Assembly (NCBI GenBank): GCA_934446285.1
Contig: CAKSEI010000057.1
Span: 1 to 8,427 of the forward strand
From: an uncultured Eubacteriales bacterium
Lineage (GTDB): Bacteria; Bacillota; Clostridia; Oscillospirales; CAG-272
DNA: 8,427 nucleotides
Direction: 5' to 3'
Part shown: positions 1-6,132 of the stretch, in pieces
Layout: each line of letters starts with the position of its first letter
Numbering within the stretch: the first letter of the stretch is position 1
Notes under the pieces: generated by a model
What the model was told of the DNA's origin: nothing
What the model saw: the letters and a program-made list of their open reading frames with translations, nothing else
Databases searched by the model: none
Translations under genes and position numbers: made by a program

Positions 1-18
1 GCATTATCGCCTGCATAA

Positions 19-360
19 ATGAGAAAAATGGATAATCAAAGCGATATCCTATCCTCTCTGCTGTCCGACCCCGCCGCTCTTGCCTCGGCTATGGAGATAG
101 CAAAGGGCTTTATCGGAAACATGCCTAAGAGCGCACCGGATAGCGCATCGGATAATGACGGCAACCCTTCGGACAGCGATAAAACGCAGAGCGTCCCGTC
201 CCCCGTAAAAAAAGCACCGGATGACGACAGAACAAGACTCCTGCTCGCGCTCAAGCCCTACCTTTCACCAAAGAGAAGTGAAAAGGTCGGGACGGTGCTC
301 GCACTCATGAAGGGGCTTGAAATGATAGGCGGAGCATCCTTTTCGGATTGGGGGAAATAA
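19..360 (+). CDS. Small hypothetical protein, first of an overlapping pair
   Basis: 113 residues, not recognised as a named family. The N-terminal third is mildly amphipathic. Residues ~38-70 are a low-complexity linker rich in Ser, Asp and Pro. The C-terminal part, from about residue 72, is a basic, Leu-rich helical segment containing LLLALKPYLSPKR and then VGTVLALMKGLEMI. That tail is the part most likely to fold or bind a partner. An in-frame TAA at 16-18 limits the start to ATG 19 or ATG 28. Neither has a convincing ribosome binding site, so translation may be coupled to a gene upstream of the window. The stop codon overlaps the start of the next gene (TAATG), which implies one transcript and coupled translation. 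There is no signal peptide or membrane segment. The coding assignment is fairly safe; the function is unknown. Confidence 0.7.
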   Translation: MRKMDNQSDILSSLLSDPAALASAMEIAKGFIGNMPKSAPDSASDNDGNPSDSDKTQSVPSPVKKAPDDDRTRLLLALKPYLSPKRSEKVGTVLALMKGLEMIGGASFSDWGK

Positions 361-716
361 TGTATCAGGGCAAATACCCGGACGGAGGACTGCCTCCCGG
401 ATATCACGGAGTCGCATACTCCGCAGAGGCAGAGCATATATGCAAGCCTCCCTTTTCGCCCTCCGATGCGAATTGCGAAAAGTGCGGCGACAACGACTGT
501 CCCACCGTATGCGGAGAGGTTTCCGATATCTGCGCAGACATCGCGGAAGTCCCGGATAAAAGAAGCGGGCGCAGCAGCGCGCTCGACAGGATTTTTTCAC
601 ATAAGCCCGACCTTGAGGACCTGCTGCTGCTCGCGCTTATAATCTTGCTCCTCTTTTCGGGAGAGAACACCGAGCTTGTCCTTATGCTCGCGATACTCTT
701 TGTTATGGGTCTGTAG
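360..716 (+). CDS. Cysteine-rich small protein with hydrophobic C-terminal tail, unknown function
   Basis: 118 residues from ATG 360, whose A is the last base of the preceding stop codon. A GGGGGAAAT stretch just upstream can serve as a weak ribosome binding site. An in-frame ATG at 348 is possible, but it lacks a site and would overlap the previous gene more. The N-terminus is Gly/Pro/Tyr-rich. Six cysteines follow at residues 28, 39, 42, 47, 51 and 58, including a CxxC pair (39/42), which suggests a metal site or disulfides. The C-terminal ~35 residues are two very hydrophobic stretches (DLLLLALIILLLF and LVLMLAILFVMG) split by a short polar turn, consistent with a membrane hairpin or tail anchor. 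Coupled translation with the preceding gene suggests a shared role. No family is recognised with certainty. Confidence 0.7.
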   Translation: MYQGKYPDGGLPPGYHGVAYSAEAEHICKPPFSPSDANCEKCGDNDCPTVCGEVSDICADIAEVPDKRSGRSSALDRIFSHKPDLEDLLLLALIILLLFSGENTELVLMLAILFVMGL

Positions 717-785
717 CACACTTAAATATTTTACCACTTTGGGGCGCCGCAGTCAAGACGGAAAAGGCGTGCGGAGCACAAAAAT

Positions 786-816
786 CGCGGCGGAGGTCGT
801 ATAGACCTCCGCCGTG
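786..816. terminator. Bidirectional intrinsic terminator between convergent genes
   Basis: A perfect 11-bp stem, CGGCGGAGGTC at 788-798 and GACCTCCGCCG at 804-814, encloses a GTATA loop. A G-T wobble and one further pair extend it to 786/816. On the minus strand the stem is followed closely by TTTTT (781-785 on the map), and on the plus strand by TGCCTTTT. It lies between the stop of the cysteine-rich gene (716) and the stop of the convergent phosphodiesterase gene (842), as expected for a shared terminator. The minus-strand T-tract is the better of the two. Confidence 0.85.
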
Positions 817-841
817 CCTTTTGCGCCGATAAAAGCGTTTT

Positions 842-1609
842 TTATTTGTCTCTGCGAGCGTTACAGGTTATGCCGTCCACACCCATCAGCTCGGCACGGC
901 GGCAGTCGGCAGTATTTTCTGCATTCCAGGCGTAAACGGTATACCCGCGCGCGTGCAATTCCGCCGCAGTATTTGCGTCAAGAGAGCGTAAATTTACGTC
1001 AAGCGCCGCACCTCTCGGTATATCAAGCCCCAGCACCTCATCGGTGGAGGTGCACGATACGAGCCATGCGGAGCGCTGACCTCGCTCGAGCGCATAGACA
1101 ATCGCGGCTCTCGAAAAGCTGATGAAAACGGTTCTTTCCTCTATACCGAGACGCTTTATTTCGTCAAGCAGGGCATCGCGTGCCTGCTCAGTGTCGGTCT
1201 TAAGTTCGGTAAAAATCACCGTTCCCGCGGGAAGAATTTCAACAAGCTCGCATAATTCCGGTACGCTCTCTCCGGCGCTGTGCGGGAAAGCCGCCTTAAA
1301 TCCGCTGTTAAGCCGCAGCTTTTTTATCTCGCCGAGAGTACTCTGCTCGGGCACGATGTCTTCATTCCATACCCTGCCCGTCGTGCCGTCGTGCATGAGG
1401 ACGAGATGTCCGTCTGAACTGAGGCGCACGTCGCATTCAACTGCGTCCGCGCCCGAAGCGACGGCTGCGCGAAAGGACGAGAGTGTATTCTCGGGTGCTG
1501 CGTCCGGACAGCCTCTGTGCCCTATATACAGCGTTCTTCCCGCGCTGCAGGTAAGGGAAAGGCACACGGCGACAGCCACTGCAGTTATGAATTTTTTCAA
1601 AAAAATCAC
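842..1609 (-). CDS. Exported glycerophosphodiester phosphodiesterase (GDPD family)
   Basis: Up to 255 residues. It hydrolyses glycerophosphodiesters such as glycerophosphocholine to glycerol-3-phosphate and an alcohol. The N-terminus has Lys residues and a hydrophobic run (ITAVAVAVCLSLTC), consistent with a Sec signal peptide cut near residue 23, so the enzyme probably acts outside the membrane. LTC is a poor lipobox. GDPD hallmarks follow in order: GHRG (His31, Arg32), PENT (39-42), VECDVRLSSDG with metal ligands Glu58 and Asp60, MHD with the second catalytic His73, TELK with Glu135, and a late TIM-barrel strand YAWNAEN. The length fits the bacterial family. The frame opens at GTG 1609, but TTG 1600 is also plausible because GGGTGA lies 5 nt before it and GTG has no site upstream. 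Both starts overlap the terminator of the gene upstream. Function is well supported; substrate is not determined. Confidence 0.93.
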   Translation of the reverse strand: MIFLKKFITAVAVAVCLSLTCSAGRTLYIGHRGCPDAAPENTLSSFRAAVASGADAVECDVRLSSDGHLVLMHDGTTGRVWNEDIVPEQSTLGEIKKLRLNSGFKAAFPHSAGESVPELCELVEILPAGTVIFTELKTDTEQARDALLDEIKRLGIEERTVFISFSRAAIVYALERGQRSAWLVSCTSTDEVLGLDIPRGAALDVNLRSLDANTAAELHARGYTVYAWNAENTADCRRAELMGVDGITCNARRDK

Positions 1610-1652
1610 CCGTTATTACTATGCCCGGAGGCAGCGAAAAAACACGGGTGAT
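1599..1652 (-). terminator. Intrinsic terminator of the recombinase-SpoVT gene, overlapping the GDPD start
   Basis: Read on the minus strand, ATCACCCGT (1652-1644) and ACGGGTGAT (1613-1605) form a perfect 9-bp stem. The long loop contains a smaller nested stem, TGCC/GGCA. Seven T residues (1605-1599) follow directly. It begins 12 nt after the stop codon of the chimaeric gene, so it fits that gene's terminator. The right arm and T-tract also hold the GTG and TTG start candidates and the possible GGGTGA ribosome binding site of the phosphodiesterase gene. The same hairpin could therefore limit both read-through and translation initiation downstream. Confidence 0.75.
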
Positions 1653-1664
1653 ATTTTGCTTTTT

Positions 1665-2129
1665 TTACATTTCAAGCTGCTTTCCGAGAAAGGAAGCCGC
1701 GCTCTCTATCAGCTTGTGCTCCACGTCACCGTCGGGAGAGTTTCCGTCATCGGAGGTAAGTGAAATCACGCATCCTACGATGTCTCCGTCAGAAGATATC
1801 GGCATTGCGCAGGAAATGCCGTACTTACCGTTGTAATCCGCCGTAATTCCGCGTTCGTCCCCGTCCTTCGGACGGTACATTCCCTTGTTCTCCATTATTT
1901 TCTCGACACAGCCCGAGAGCTTTTTATCGGTAAATTCTTTTTTCGGCACGCCCGCACTCGCTATAACCGCGTCCCTGTCGCATATGGCGACGGATAACTC
2001 GCCCGTTTTGTGCAGCGTCTCGGCATACTGCTGAGCGAACGTCCCCAGCTCGCCTATCGGGGAATATTTTTTAAAAATAACCTCACCGTCACTGTCCGTG
2101 AAAATTTCCAGCGGGTCGCCCTCTCTGAT
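1665..2129 (-). pseudogene. spoVT: 3' portion of spoVT, separated from its 5' end
   Basis: SpoVT is a forespore regulator that tunes sigma-G genes. It has an N-terminal AbrB-type swapped-hairpin DNA-binding domain and a C-terminal GAF-like domain. Here only the part equivalent to about residue 28 onward (154 codons, against ~151 in Bacillus subtilis as recalled) is present, read as the tail of the recombinase. No sequence encoding the usual GIVRRIDDLGRVVIPKEIRR start is seen on either strand of the window. The reading frame is intact, with no stops or frameshifts. It is therefore either a recently split gene or one that can be rejoined by excision, rather than an old relic. Calling it a pseudogene applies only to the integrated state. 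Confidence 0.8.
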
Positions 2130-3812
2130 AACATTGACAGTAAAGACCTTGTCCGCACGGTTCGCGAACCTTTGGGTAACTGAGATATCCTTACTGCCCG
2201 ACTTAAAATTTACGGTGTGCTCCGTATCCTCAAGTGACAGAAGCTCGTCCACATCGGATTTGAGCTTTATATTCAGATGATCCTCAAACACCGTAATTTT
2301 CTCAACAATCAAGCCGATGTCGCGCTTGTCGAGCTTTTCCTTTTTCAGCAATCCGTCAAAGACCTCGATAACCGTTTTTGCCTTTCGGTTGGCGGTTATC
2401 ATATTGTTGCGTAGATTGTTGACATCGCCGAATTGCTTTTCGAGCATTTCGATTCGGGTGAGCATCTCTTCCTCCATTTCGTCGTAAAGCGCCGCCTTGG
2501 TTCGGCTTTTGGCGTCGGAGAGTCCTGCGTCAATCAGCATTTTTTCTTTATACAGCGCTTTGAGCTTTGCTTTTGCCTCTCCCAGCTGCGTTTCGATGCT
2601 TTCAACCGTCGCGCCGAGCTGTTCCTCCCGCTCGGGCTGCTCGTCAATCGTCTTTTGCAGCTCGTCAATCATACCCTTGCAGTTATCGCGCACGCGGAGG
2701 ATAAATTCCTTGAGCAGCCTATCGAGCACATCCACGCGGATATGGTGCGAGGTGCAGCCCTTGAGTCCGCGCTTGTGGTATGTACCGCAGGTGTAGGCGG
2801 GCGACAGATCGGGGCGCGACATAGAGAACATCGGGCTGCCGCAGTCGCCGCAGAACATAAAGCCGGAATAATCGGTGGCATACTTCTTCTCGCCGCGATA
2901 ATTGCCCTTTGAGCGCAGCTCGAGCTGCTCTTTTGTGTAAGCAAATGTCTTGCCGTCCACAATCGGCTCGTGCGCGTTTTCTATCACAATATTGTCCTCG
3001 TCGCCGAGTTTTATATCCTTGCCGTTAATGCCCTTGCGCGTGTACTTGCGCTGACGGAGCGTGCCGATGTAAAAATCGTTTTTGAGAATTGCCTGCACCG
3101 TGATAATGCTCCATTCGTTGCGTGCGGTAAGCTTGGTCGCCCTGCCATCGGCTTCCTTTTGGGCGATCTCGTTTGCCCTCGGGGTCGGCACGCCGCTGTC
3201 GGTCAGGTTATTGGCAATTTTTTTGTACCCCCAACCGAGGTTGTAGAGCCTGAAAACCTCACGCACAACCTCCGCCGCAGGCGGGTCGATCTCGTAGGTC
3301 ATTTCTTTTGTGTTGGTGATACGGTAACCGTAAGGCACGGCGCAGATCCACTGCCCGTTTTTCTGTCGGTTGTCTATCATCTGCTTGATTTTTTTCGAGG
3401 TGTCGGTGACCGGCATTTCGTTCATCAGAAATTTAAACTGAATGAGCATCCAGTCGTCGCGCGTGGGGTAGTCAATATTGTCGCCTATCGAAATAATGCG
3501 GATTCCCGCGTCGCGCAGAGTTTCAAGCTCCAAAAGCCCTAAGCTGTTGCGGCGTGAGAAACGGGAGAAATCCTTGACGATTAGGATACGCGTTTCGCCG
3601 TTTATCAGCTCCCTGCGCATTTTCTGATAGTTTTCGCGCTGAGAAAAGGTGTATCCGCTGCGGTCTCTGTCCTCGTATATTGTCAGCTCCGCGTCGGGAA
3701 ATTCCTTTGCCACAAAGTCACGGATGATCCGTTTTTGGTTTTCGATACTGGTATTCTCGTGGCTGTCTTCCTGCAAATCCACCGAAATTCGGGCGTATCC
3801 GTCAATTTTCAA
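1665..3812 (-). CDS. Large serine recombinase fused in frame to the C-terminal part of SpoVT
   Basis: 715 residues from TTG 3812, chosen because AAAGGAG (3827-3821) lies 8 nt upstream. ATG 3833 has no ribosome site and would leave only a few nt of leader after the predicted promoter. Residues ~3-150 are a resolvase catalytic domain with YARIS (nucleophile Ser10) and an Arg-rich KDFSRFSRRN motif. Residues ~150-300 match the 'recombinase' DNA-binding domain. A zinc ribbon has Cys321, Cys324, Cys342 and Cys353. A coiled coil spans ~375-475. From Ile562 to the end the sequence is SpoVT: IREGDPLEIF, GEVIFKKYSPI, SVAICDRD and VEHKLIESAASFLGKQ align with the Bacillus SpoVT GAF-like effector domain from about its residue 28, almost end to end. 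The SpoVT AbrB-type DNA-binding N-terminus is absent. The recombinase half probably inserts and excises the element; whether the fused tail functions is unknown. Confidence 0.93.
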   Translation of the reverse strand: MKIDGYARISVDLQEDSHENTSIENQKRIIRDFVAKEFPDAELTIYEDRDRSGYTFSQRENYQKMRRELINGETRILIVKDFSRFSRRNSLGLLELETLRDAGIRIISIGDNIDYPTRDDWMLIQFKFLMNEMPVTDTSKKIKQMIDNRQKNGQWICAVPYGYRITNTKEMTYEIDPPAAEVVREVFRLYNLGWGYKKIANNLTDSGVPTPRANEIAQKEADGRATKLTARNEWSIITVQAILKNDFYIGTLRQRKYTRKGINGKDIKLGDEDNIVIENAHEPIVDGKTFAYTKEQLELRSKGNYRGEKKYATDYSGFMFCGDCGSPMFSMSRPDLSPAYTCGTYHKRGLKGCTSHHIRVDVLDRLLKEFILRVRDNCKGMIDELQKTIDEQPEREEQLGATVESIETQLGEAKAKLKALYKEKMLIDAGLSDAKSRTKAALYDEMEEEMLTRIEMLEKQFGDVNNLRNNMITANRKAKTVIEVFDGLLKKEKLDKRDIGLIVEKITVFEDHLNIKLKSDVDELLSLEDTEHTVNFKSGSKDISVTQRFANRADKVFTVNVIREGDPLEIFTDSDGEVIFKKYSPIGELGTFAQQYAETLHKTGELSVAICDRDAVIASAGVPKKEFTDKKLSGCVEKIMENKGMYRPKDGDERGITADYNGKYGISCAMPISSDGDIVGCVISLTSDDGNSPDGDVEHKLIESAASFLGKQLEM
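2115..2145. other. Predicted element/spoVT attachment junction
   Basis: SpoVT similarity begins at the codon for Ile at 2129-2127, reading leftward. The codons before it, encoding KVFTVNV, do not match the conserved SpoVT segment that should precede it (EIRRTLR). The crossover therefore lies close to 2129. Serine recombinases join attP and attB at a 2-bp core, so the exact point cannot be read from one end alone. The span marks the uncertainty. Element DNA should lie to the right and host spoVT to the left. Confidence 0.6.
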
Positions 3813-3847
3813 CTTTGTTTCTCCTTTCCGCATTTCTAACTAACAAC

Positions 3848-3876
3848 ATTGTAATACAACCGAAGCCAAAAGTCAA
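3848..3876 (-). promoter_or_regulatory. Sigma-A promoter of the recombinase gene
   Basis: Read on the minus strand: TTGACT (-35, 3876-3871), a 17-bp spacer, and TACAAT (-10, 3853-3848). The expected start of transcription is near 3841, leaving ~29 nt to the TTG start and just room for the AAAGGAG site at 3827-3821. This short leader argues against the upstream ATG 3833 as the real start. Confidence 0.75.
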
Positions 3877-3925
3877 TATCTATCGGATAAGACTTATTAC
3901 TTTTATGCCCGACAATTTATACTAA

Positions 3926-4022
3926 ATTCCGATTTCGGAATAAACTTTTAAAATCGTAATGTAAATGCCGAAATCGGAATTAACTTTCGAAATCAGACTC
4001 TAAATTCCGAAACCGGAATTTA
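3926..4022. repeat. Three 16-bp palindromes at 39-bp pitch, probable HipB operator array
   Basis: The copies are ATTCCGATTTCGGAAT (3926-3941), ATGCCGAAATCGGAAT (3965-3980) and ATTCCGAAACCGGAAT (4004-4019). The third has outer arms extended to 9 bp (4001-4009 and 4014-4022). The shared pattern is ATTCCG-N4-CGGAAT, with one change in the middle copy. Starts are exactly 39 bp apart, and the whole 39-bp unit is repeated: units 1 and 2 agree at about 29 of 39 positions, including an AACTTT..AAATC segment between palindromes. HipB proteins bind short inverted repeats upstream of their own operon, so HipB is the obvious ligand. The array lies between the divergent recombinase and hipBA promoters and could affect both. 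It is ~100 bp from the hipB -35 box, farther than usual for simple steric repression. Confidence 0.7.
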
Positions 4023-4121
4023 GATAAACGAATGCTCCTTCTGAATCCGTTTGAATACGGTCATGGTATTCTGCCTCTTATGCCCGCAAAAACTCCTCCG
4101 CAAGTTTTGTGTTCTCTACCA

Positions 4122-4150
4122 TTGACAAAACAGCATAAAATGTTTATAAT
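4122..4150 (+). promoter_or_regulatory. Consensus sigma-A promoter of hipBA
   Basis: TTGACA at 4122-4127, a 17-bp spacer, and TATAAT at 4145-4150: both hexamers are perfect. Transcription should start near 4157, giving a short leader to the AGAGGTGA ribosome site (4161-4168) and ATG 4175. A promoter this strong normally needs repression, in keeping with autoregulation by the encoded HipB. Confidence 0.85.
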
Positions 4151-4174
4151 AGAAAACATAAGAGGTGAGTGCAA

Positions 4175-4480
4175 ATGAAAAATGCAGCGTATAATATTAT
4201 GCCGGATACGGAAAATATTCTTAAAACCATGGGCGAGCAAATAAAAATGGCACGGCTCAGAAGAAGGCTGTCCGCAACATTGGTCGCCGAGCGTGCGGGA
4301 ATCAGCCGCTCGACGCTGTGGAAGGTGGAAAACGGCAATCCGTCGGTTGCCGTCGGTATTTATGCCGCAGTTTTGCACGCGCTCAACAATATGGATGAGG
4401 ACCTTTTAAAAATCGCAGGCGACGACGAACTCGGCAGAAAGCTGCAGGATATGGATTTAATGGGCAAAAATAAAAGGTAA
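4175..4480 (+). CDS. hipB: HipB-type antitoxin, XRE-family DNA-binding protein
   Basis: 101 residues from ATG 4175, with AGAGGTGA 6 nt upstream; a GTG at 4169 overlaps that site and is rejected. A single XRE/Cro helix-turn-helix covers residues ~19-75. GEQIKMARLRRRLS is the first helix, LVAERAGISRSTLWKVENG (36-54) the recognition region, and SVAVGIYAAVLHAL the closing helices. The length and its place directly before hipA are typical of HipB, which binds and inhibits the HipA kinase and represses the operon. The C-terminus is short, polar and basic (MGKNKR). The stop lies 11 nt before hipA, whose ribosome site starts at the stop codon, so the two genes are co-transcribed and probably translated in step. 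The operon name is inferred from the pairing and fold. Confidence 0.88.
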   Translation: MKNAAYNIMPDTENILKTMGEQIKMARLRRRLSATLVAERAGISRSTLWKVENGNPSVAVGIYAAVLHALNNMDEDLLKIAGDDELGRKLQDMDLMGKNKR

Positions 4481-4491
4481 GGAGGCAAGGC

Positions 4492-5736
4492 ATGAAAACG
4501 ATTTATTTATTTGATGATTTTTCGGGCGACACGCCCGTGCATATGGGTAATTTATATGTCGATGTCATTAAAGGCGGCGAAAGCTATTCCTTTGAATATA
4601 CAGAAGAATGGTTAAAACAGAATAACGGGAACGCGAGAATTGACCCCGATTTGTTTCCCTTTGTCGGAAGACAGTTTCCGAATGGAAACAGCATTTTCGG
4701 CATCTTTTCCGACGCTTCGCCCGATCGCTGGGGACGGGTTTTGATGAATAAAAAGGAGCGCAAACTTGCCGACTGCGAAAAGCGCAAGCCGAGAAAGCTT
4801 CTTGAAAGCGATTATCTTTTGGGCGTTTATGATGAGACACGAATGGGCGGCATTCGCTTTAAAACAGACCTCGACGGAGAGTTTTTATCCTGCGACAGGG
4901 AAACCGCCGCACCGCCATGGACAACGCTGCGCACATTGGAGGATGCTTCCCGTCAGTTTGAAAACGATAACTCGTTAAACGAAAAATGGCTGAATCAGCT
5001 GCTCAGACCCGGTTCCTCGCTCGGCGGCGCAAGACCGAAAGCAACGGTGACCGACACCGAGGGGCAGCTATGGATAGCGAAATTTCCGTCTAAAAACGAT
5101 GAGAACAACACCGGTGCATGGGAAAAGGTTGCATCCGATTTGGCGAGGCTTTGCGGACTGAATGTCCCTGAATCCAAGGTCGAGAAGTTCTCAAAATACG
5201 GCAGCACATTTCTTGTAAAGCGCTTTGATCGTGATAAAAAGAAAAGAATTCACTTTGCCTCGGCTATGACCCTGCTGGGGAAGACAGACGGCGCTTCCGC
5301 CGCCGACGGAACAAGCTACCTTGATATTGCGTCGTTTATCAAATCAAACGGCAGCAATCCTAAAGACGATTTAATTGAGCTGTGGAAACGAATCGTATTC
5401 AACATGGCAGTTTCAAACACAGACGATCATCTGCGAAATCACGCTTTTATATACTGTAAAAGCGGGTGGGAGCTTTCTCCTCTGTATGATGTAAACCCCG
5501 TGCCTTACGGCGACGAGCTGTCTTTAAATGTCAATGAAACCGATAATATGATTTCAGTGCCGCTGGCAATAGAAACCGCACCTCGGTTCGGCATTGAAAG
5601 TCAAAAGGCAAAAGAAATTGCCGACTGCATACTTGATACCGTAAGGAGCAATTGGGAGACGTTAGCGGCAAAATACGGGATCTCGCGCGCGGATATTGAG
5701 GATATGCGCCCCGCATTTTCCGAGAATTACAAATAA
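4492..5736 (+). CDS. hipA: HipA-type serine/threonine kinase toxin
   Basis: 414 residues, near the size of E. coli HipA (440 as recalled). Known HipA kinases phosphorylate translation factors, glutamyl-tRNA synthetase in E. coli, and so cause growth arrest and persistence. Residues ~10-85 form the N-terminal HipA subdomain with FGIFSDASPDRWG. GSSLGGARPK (174-183) is the Gly-rich loop that carries the autophosphorylated Ser in the family. WIAKFPSK holds the likely ATP-binding Lys. SNTDDHLRN (308-316) contains the catalytic Asp311 and metal-binding Asn316. LSPLYDVNP has the second metal Asp333. All key residues are present, so the kinase should be active. AAGGAGG (4479-4485) is a strong ribosome site 6 nt before ATG. 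The gene follows hipB by 11 nt and ends in a strong terminator. The target in this organism is not known. Confidence 0.93.
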   Translation: MKTIYLFDDFSGDTPVHMGNLYVDVIKGGESYSFEYTEEWLKQNNGNARIDPDLFPFVGRQFPNGNSIFGIFSDASPDRWGRVLMNKKERKLADCEKRKPRKLLESDYLLGVYDETRMGGIRFKTDLDGEFLSCDRETAAPPWTTLRTLEDASRQFENDNSLNEKWLNQLLRPGSSLGGARPKATVTDTEGQLWIAKFPSKNDENNTGAWEKVASDLARLCGLNVPESKVEKFSKYGSTFLVKRFDRDKKKRIHFASAMTLLGKTDGASAADGTSYLDIASFIKSNGSNPKDDLIELWKRIVFNMAVSNTDDHLRNHAFIYCKSGWELSPLYDVNPVPYGDELSLNVNETDNMISVPLAIETAPRFGIESQKAKEIADCILDTVRSNWETLAAKYGISRADIEDMRPAFSENYK

Positions 5737-5740
5737 ATTT

Positions 5741-5789
5741 ATAGGGAACATTTGATAGGGTAAATCCCCGCAAATGTTCCCTATTTTTA
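5741..5789 (+). terminator. Strong intrinsic terminator of hipBA
   Basis: ATAGGGAACATTTG (5741-5754) pairs perfectly with CAAATGTTCCCTAT (5771-5784), giving a 14-bp stem. The 16-nt loop contains a small GGG/CCC inner pairing. TTTTTAA follows directly. The stem starts four bases after the hipA stop, so the toxin operon ends here. Confidence 0.9.
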
Positions 5790-5829
5790 ACTCTCTGACT
5801 TACGGTCAAACAAAAAGTGATATTAAAAA

Positions 5830-5863
5830 AGAAGAGCTATGTACGCGGCAGGCTGCCGCTTCT
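5830..5863 (-). terminator. Possible terminator of the small minus-strand gene
   Basis: On the minus strand GCGGCA/TGCCGC forms a 6-bp hairpin. An outer AGAAG/CTTCT pairing closes a larger bulged structure that runs straight into TTTTTT. It starts four bases after the stop of the 82-codon gene. The bulge makes it weaker than the other terminators here, but its position fits. Confidence 0.4.
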
Positions 5864-5866
5864 GTT

Positions 5867-6115
5867 TTACCTCGCGTCGTGCGATTTTGAAGTCTTTGCT
5901 CGCAGTGTCGTATTGTTGAGATTGTAGGTAAGCAGCTCTTTGGTATTTTCCAAAAGGTCGCTGTCGCCCGATTCATAAACGCAGACAAAGATTTTCTTTT
6001 TTCTGCAATCAGCAATAAACTCCTTCAGCTTTTGCTGCTTTGCCTCGTTACTTTGGTCGGCGTGGGAGCACCACACCTTTGCCAGCTTAAGTTCGTTGTC
6101 CATTACATATTTCAC
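5867..6115 (-). CDS. Small hypothetical protein, 82 residues
   Basis: GTG start at 6115, with GAGAGGAG (6132-6125) 9 nt upstream; this good site is the main support for a real gene. The product is soluble and charged, with a predicted alpha/beta pattern: KYVMDNELKLAKVWCSHAD, a Lys/Gln-rich helix (KQQKLKEFIADCRKKK), a strand IFVCVYESGD, a helix with LLENTKELLTY, and a basic polar tail. It has three cysteines (Cys16, Cys37 and Cys45). There is no signal peptide, membrane segment or clear DNA-binding motif. I do not recognise the family. It lies alone, convergent with hipA, on the probable element side of the recombinase, which makes an accessory role plausible but unproven. Confidence 0.6.
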   Translation of the reverse strand: MKYVMDNELKLAKVWCSHADQSNEAKQQKLKEFIADCRKKKIFVCVYESGDSDLLENTKELLTYNLNNTTLRAKTSKSHDAR

Positions 6116-6132
6116 TTTATCAAACTCCTCTC

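Noticed and set aside
1599..1652. Inverted repeat as a recombinase attachment site
   Set aside because: The stem is followed directly by a T-tract and lies after a stop codon, so a terminator explains it. SpoVT similarity continues past 2129 to the stop without a break, placing the junction elsewhere.
2433..3542. Long plus-strand frames opposite the recombinase (2433-2912, 2970-3542)
   Set aside because: They are antisense shadows of a gene with clear domains, and their translations show no recognisable motifs.
3926..4022. 39-bp repeats as a CRISPR array
   Set aside because: Only three units, the repeat continues through the would-be spacers, the cores are palindromic operator-like sites, and no cas gene is near.
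4061..4378. Minus-strand frame of 105 codons opposite hipB
   Set aside because: It overlaps the hipBA promoter and the well-supported HipB coding region, and has no ribosome site.
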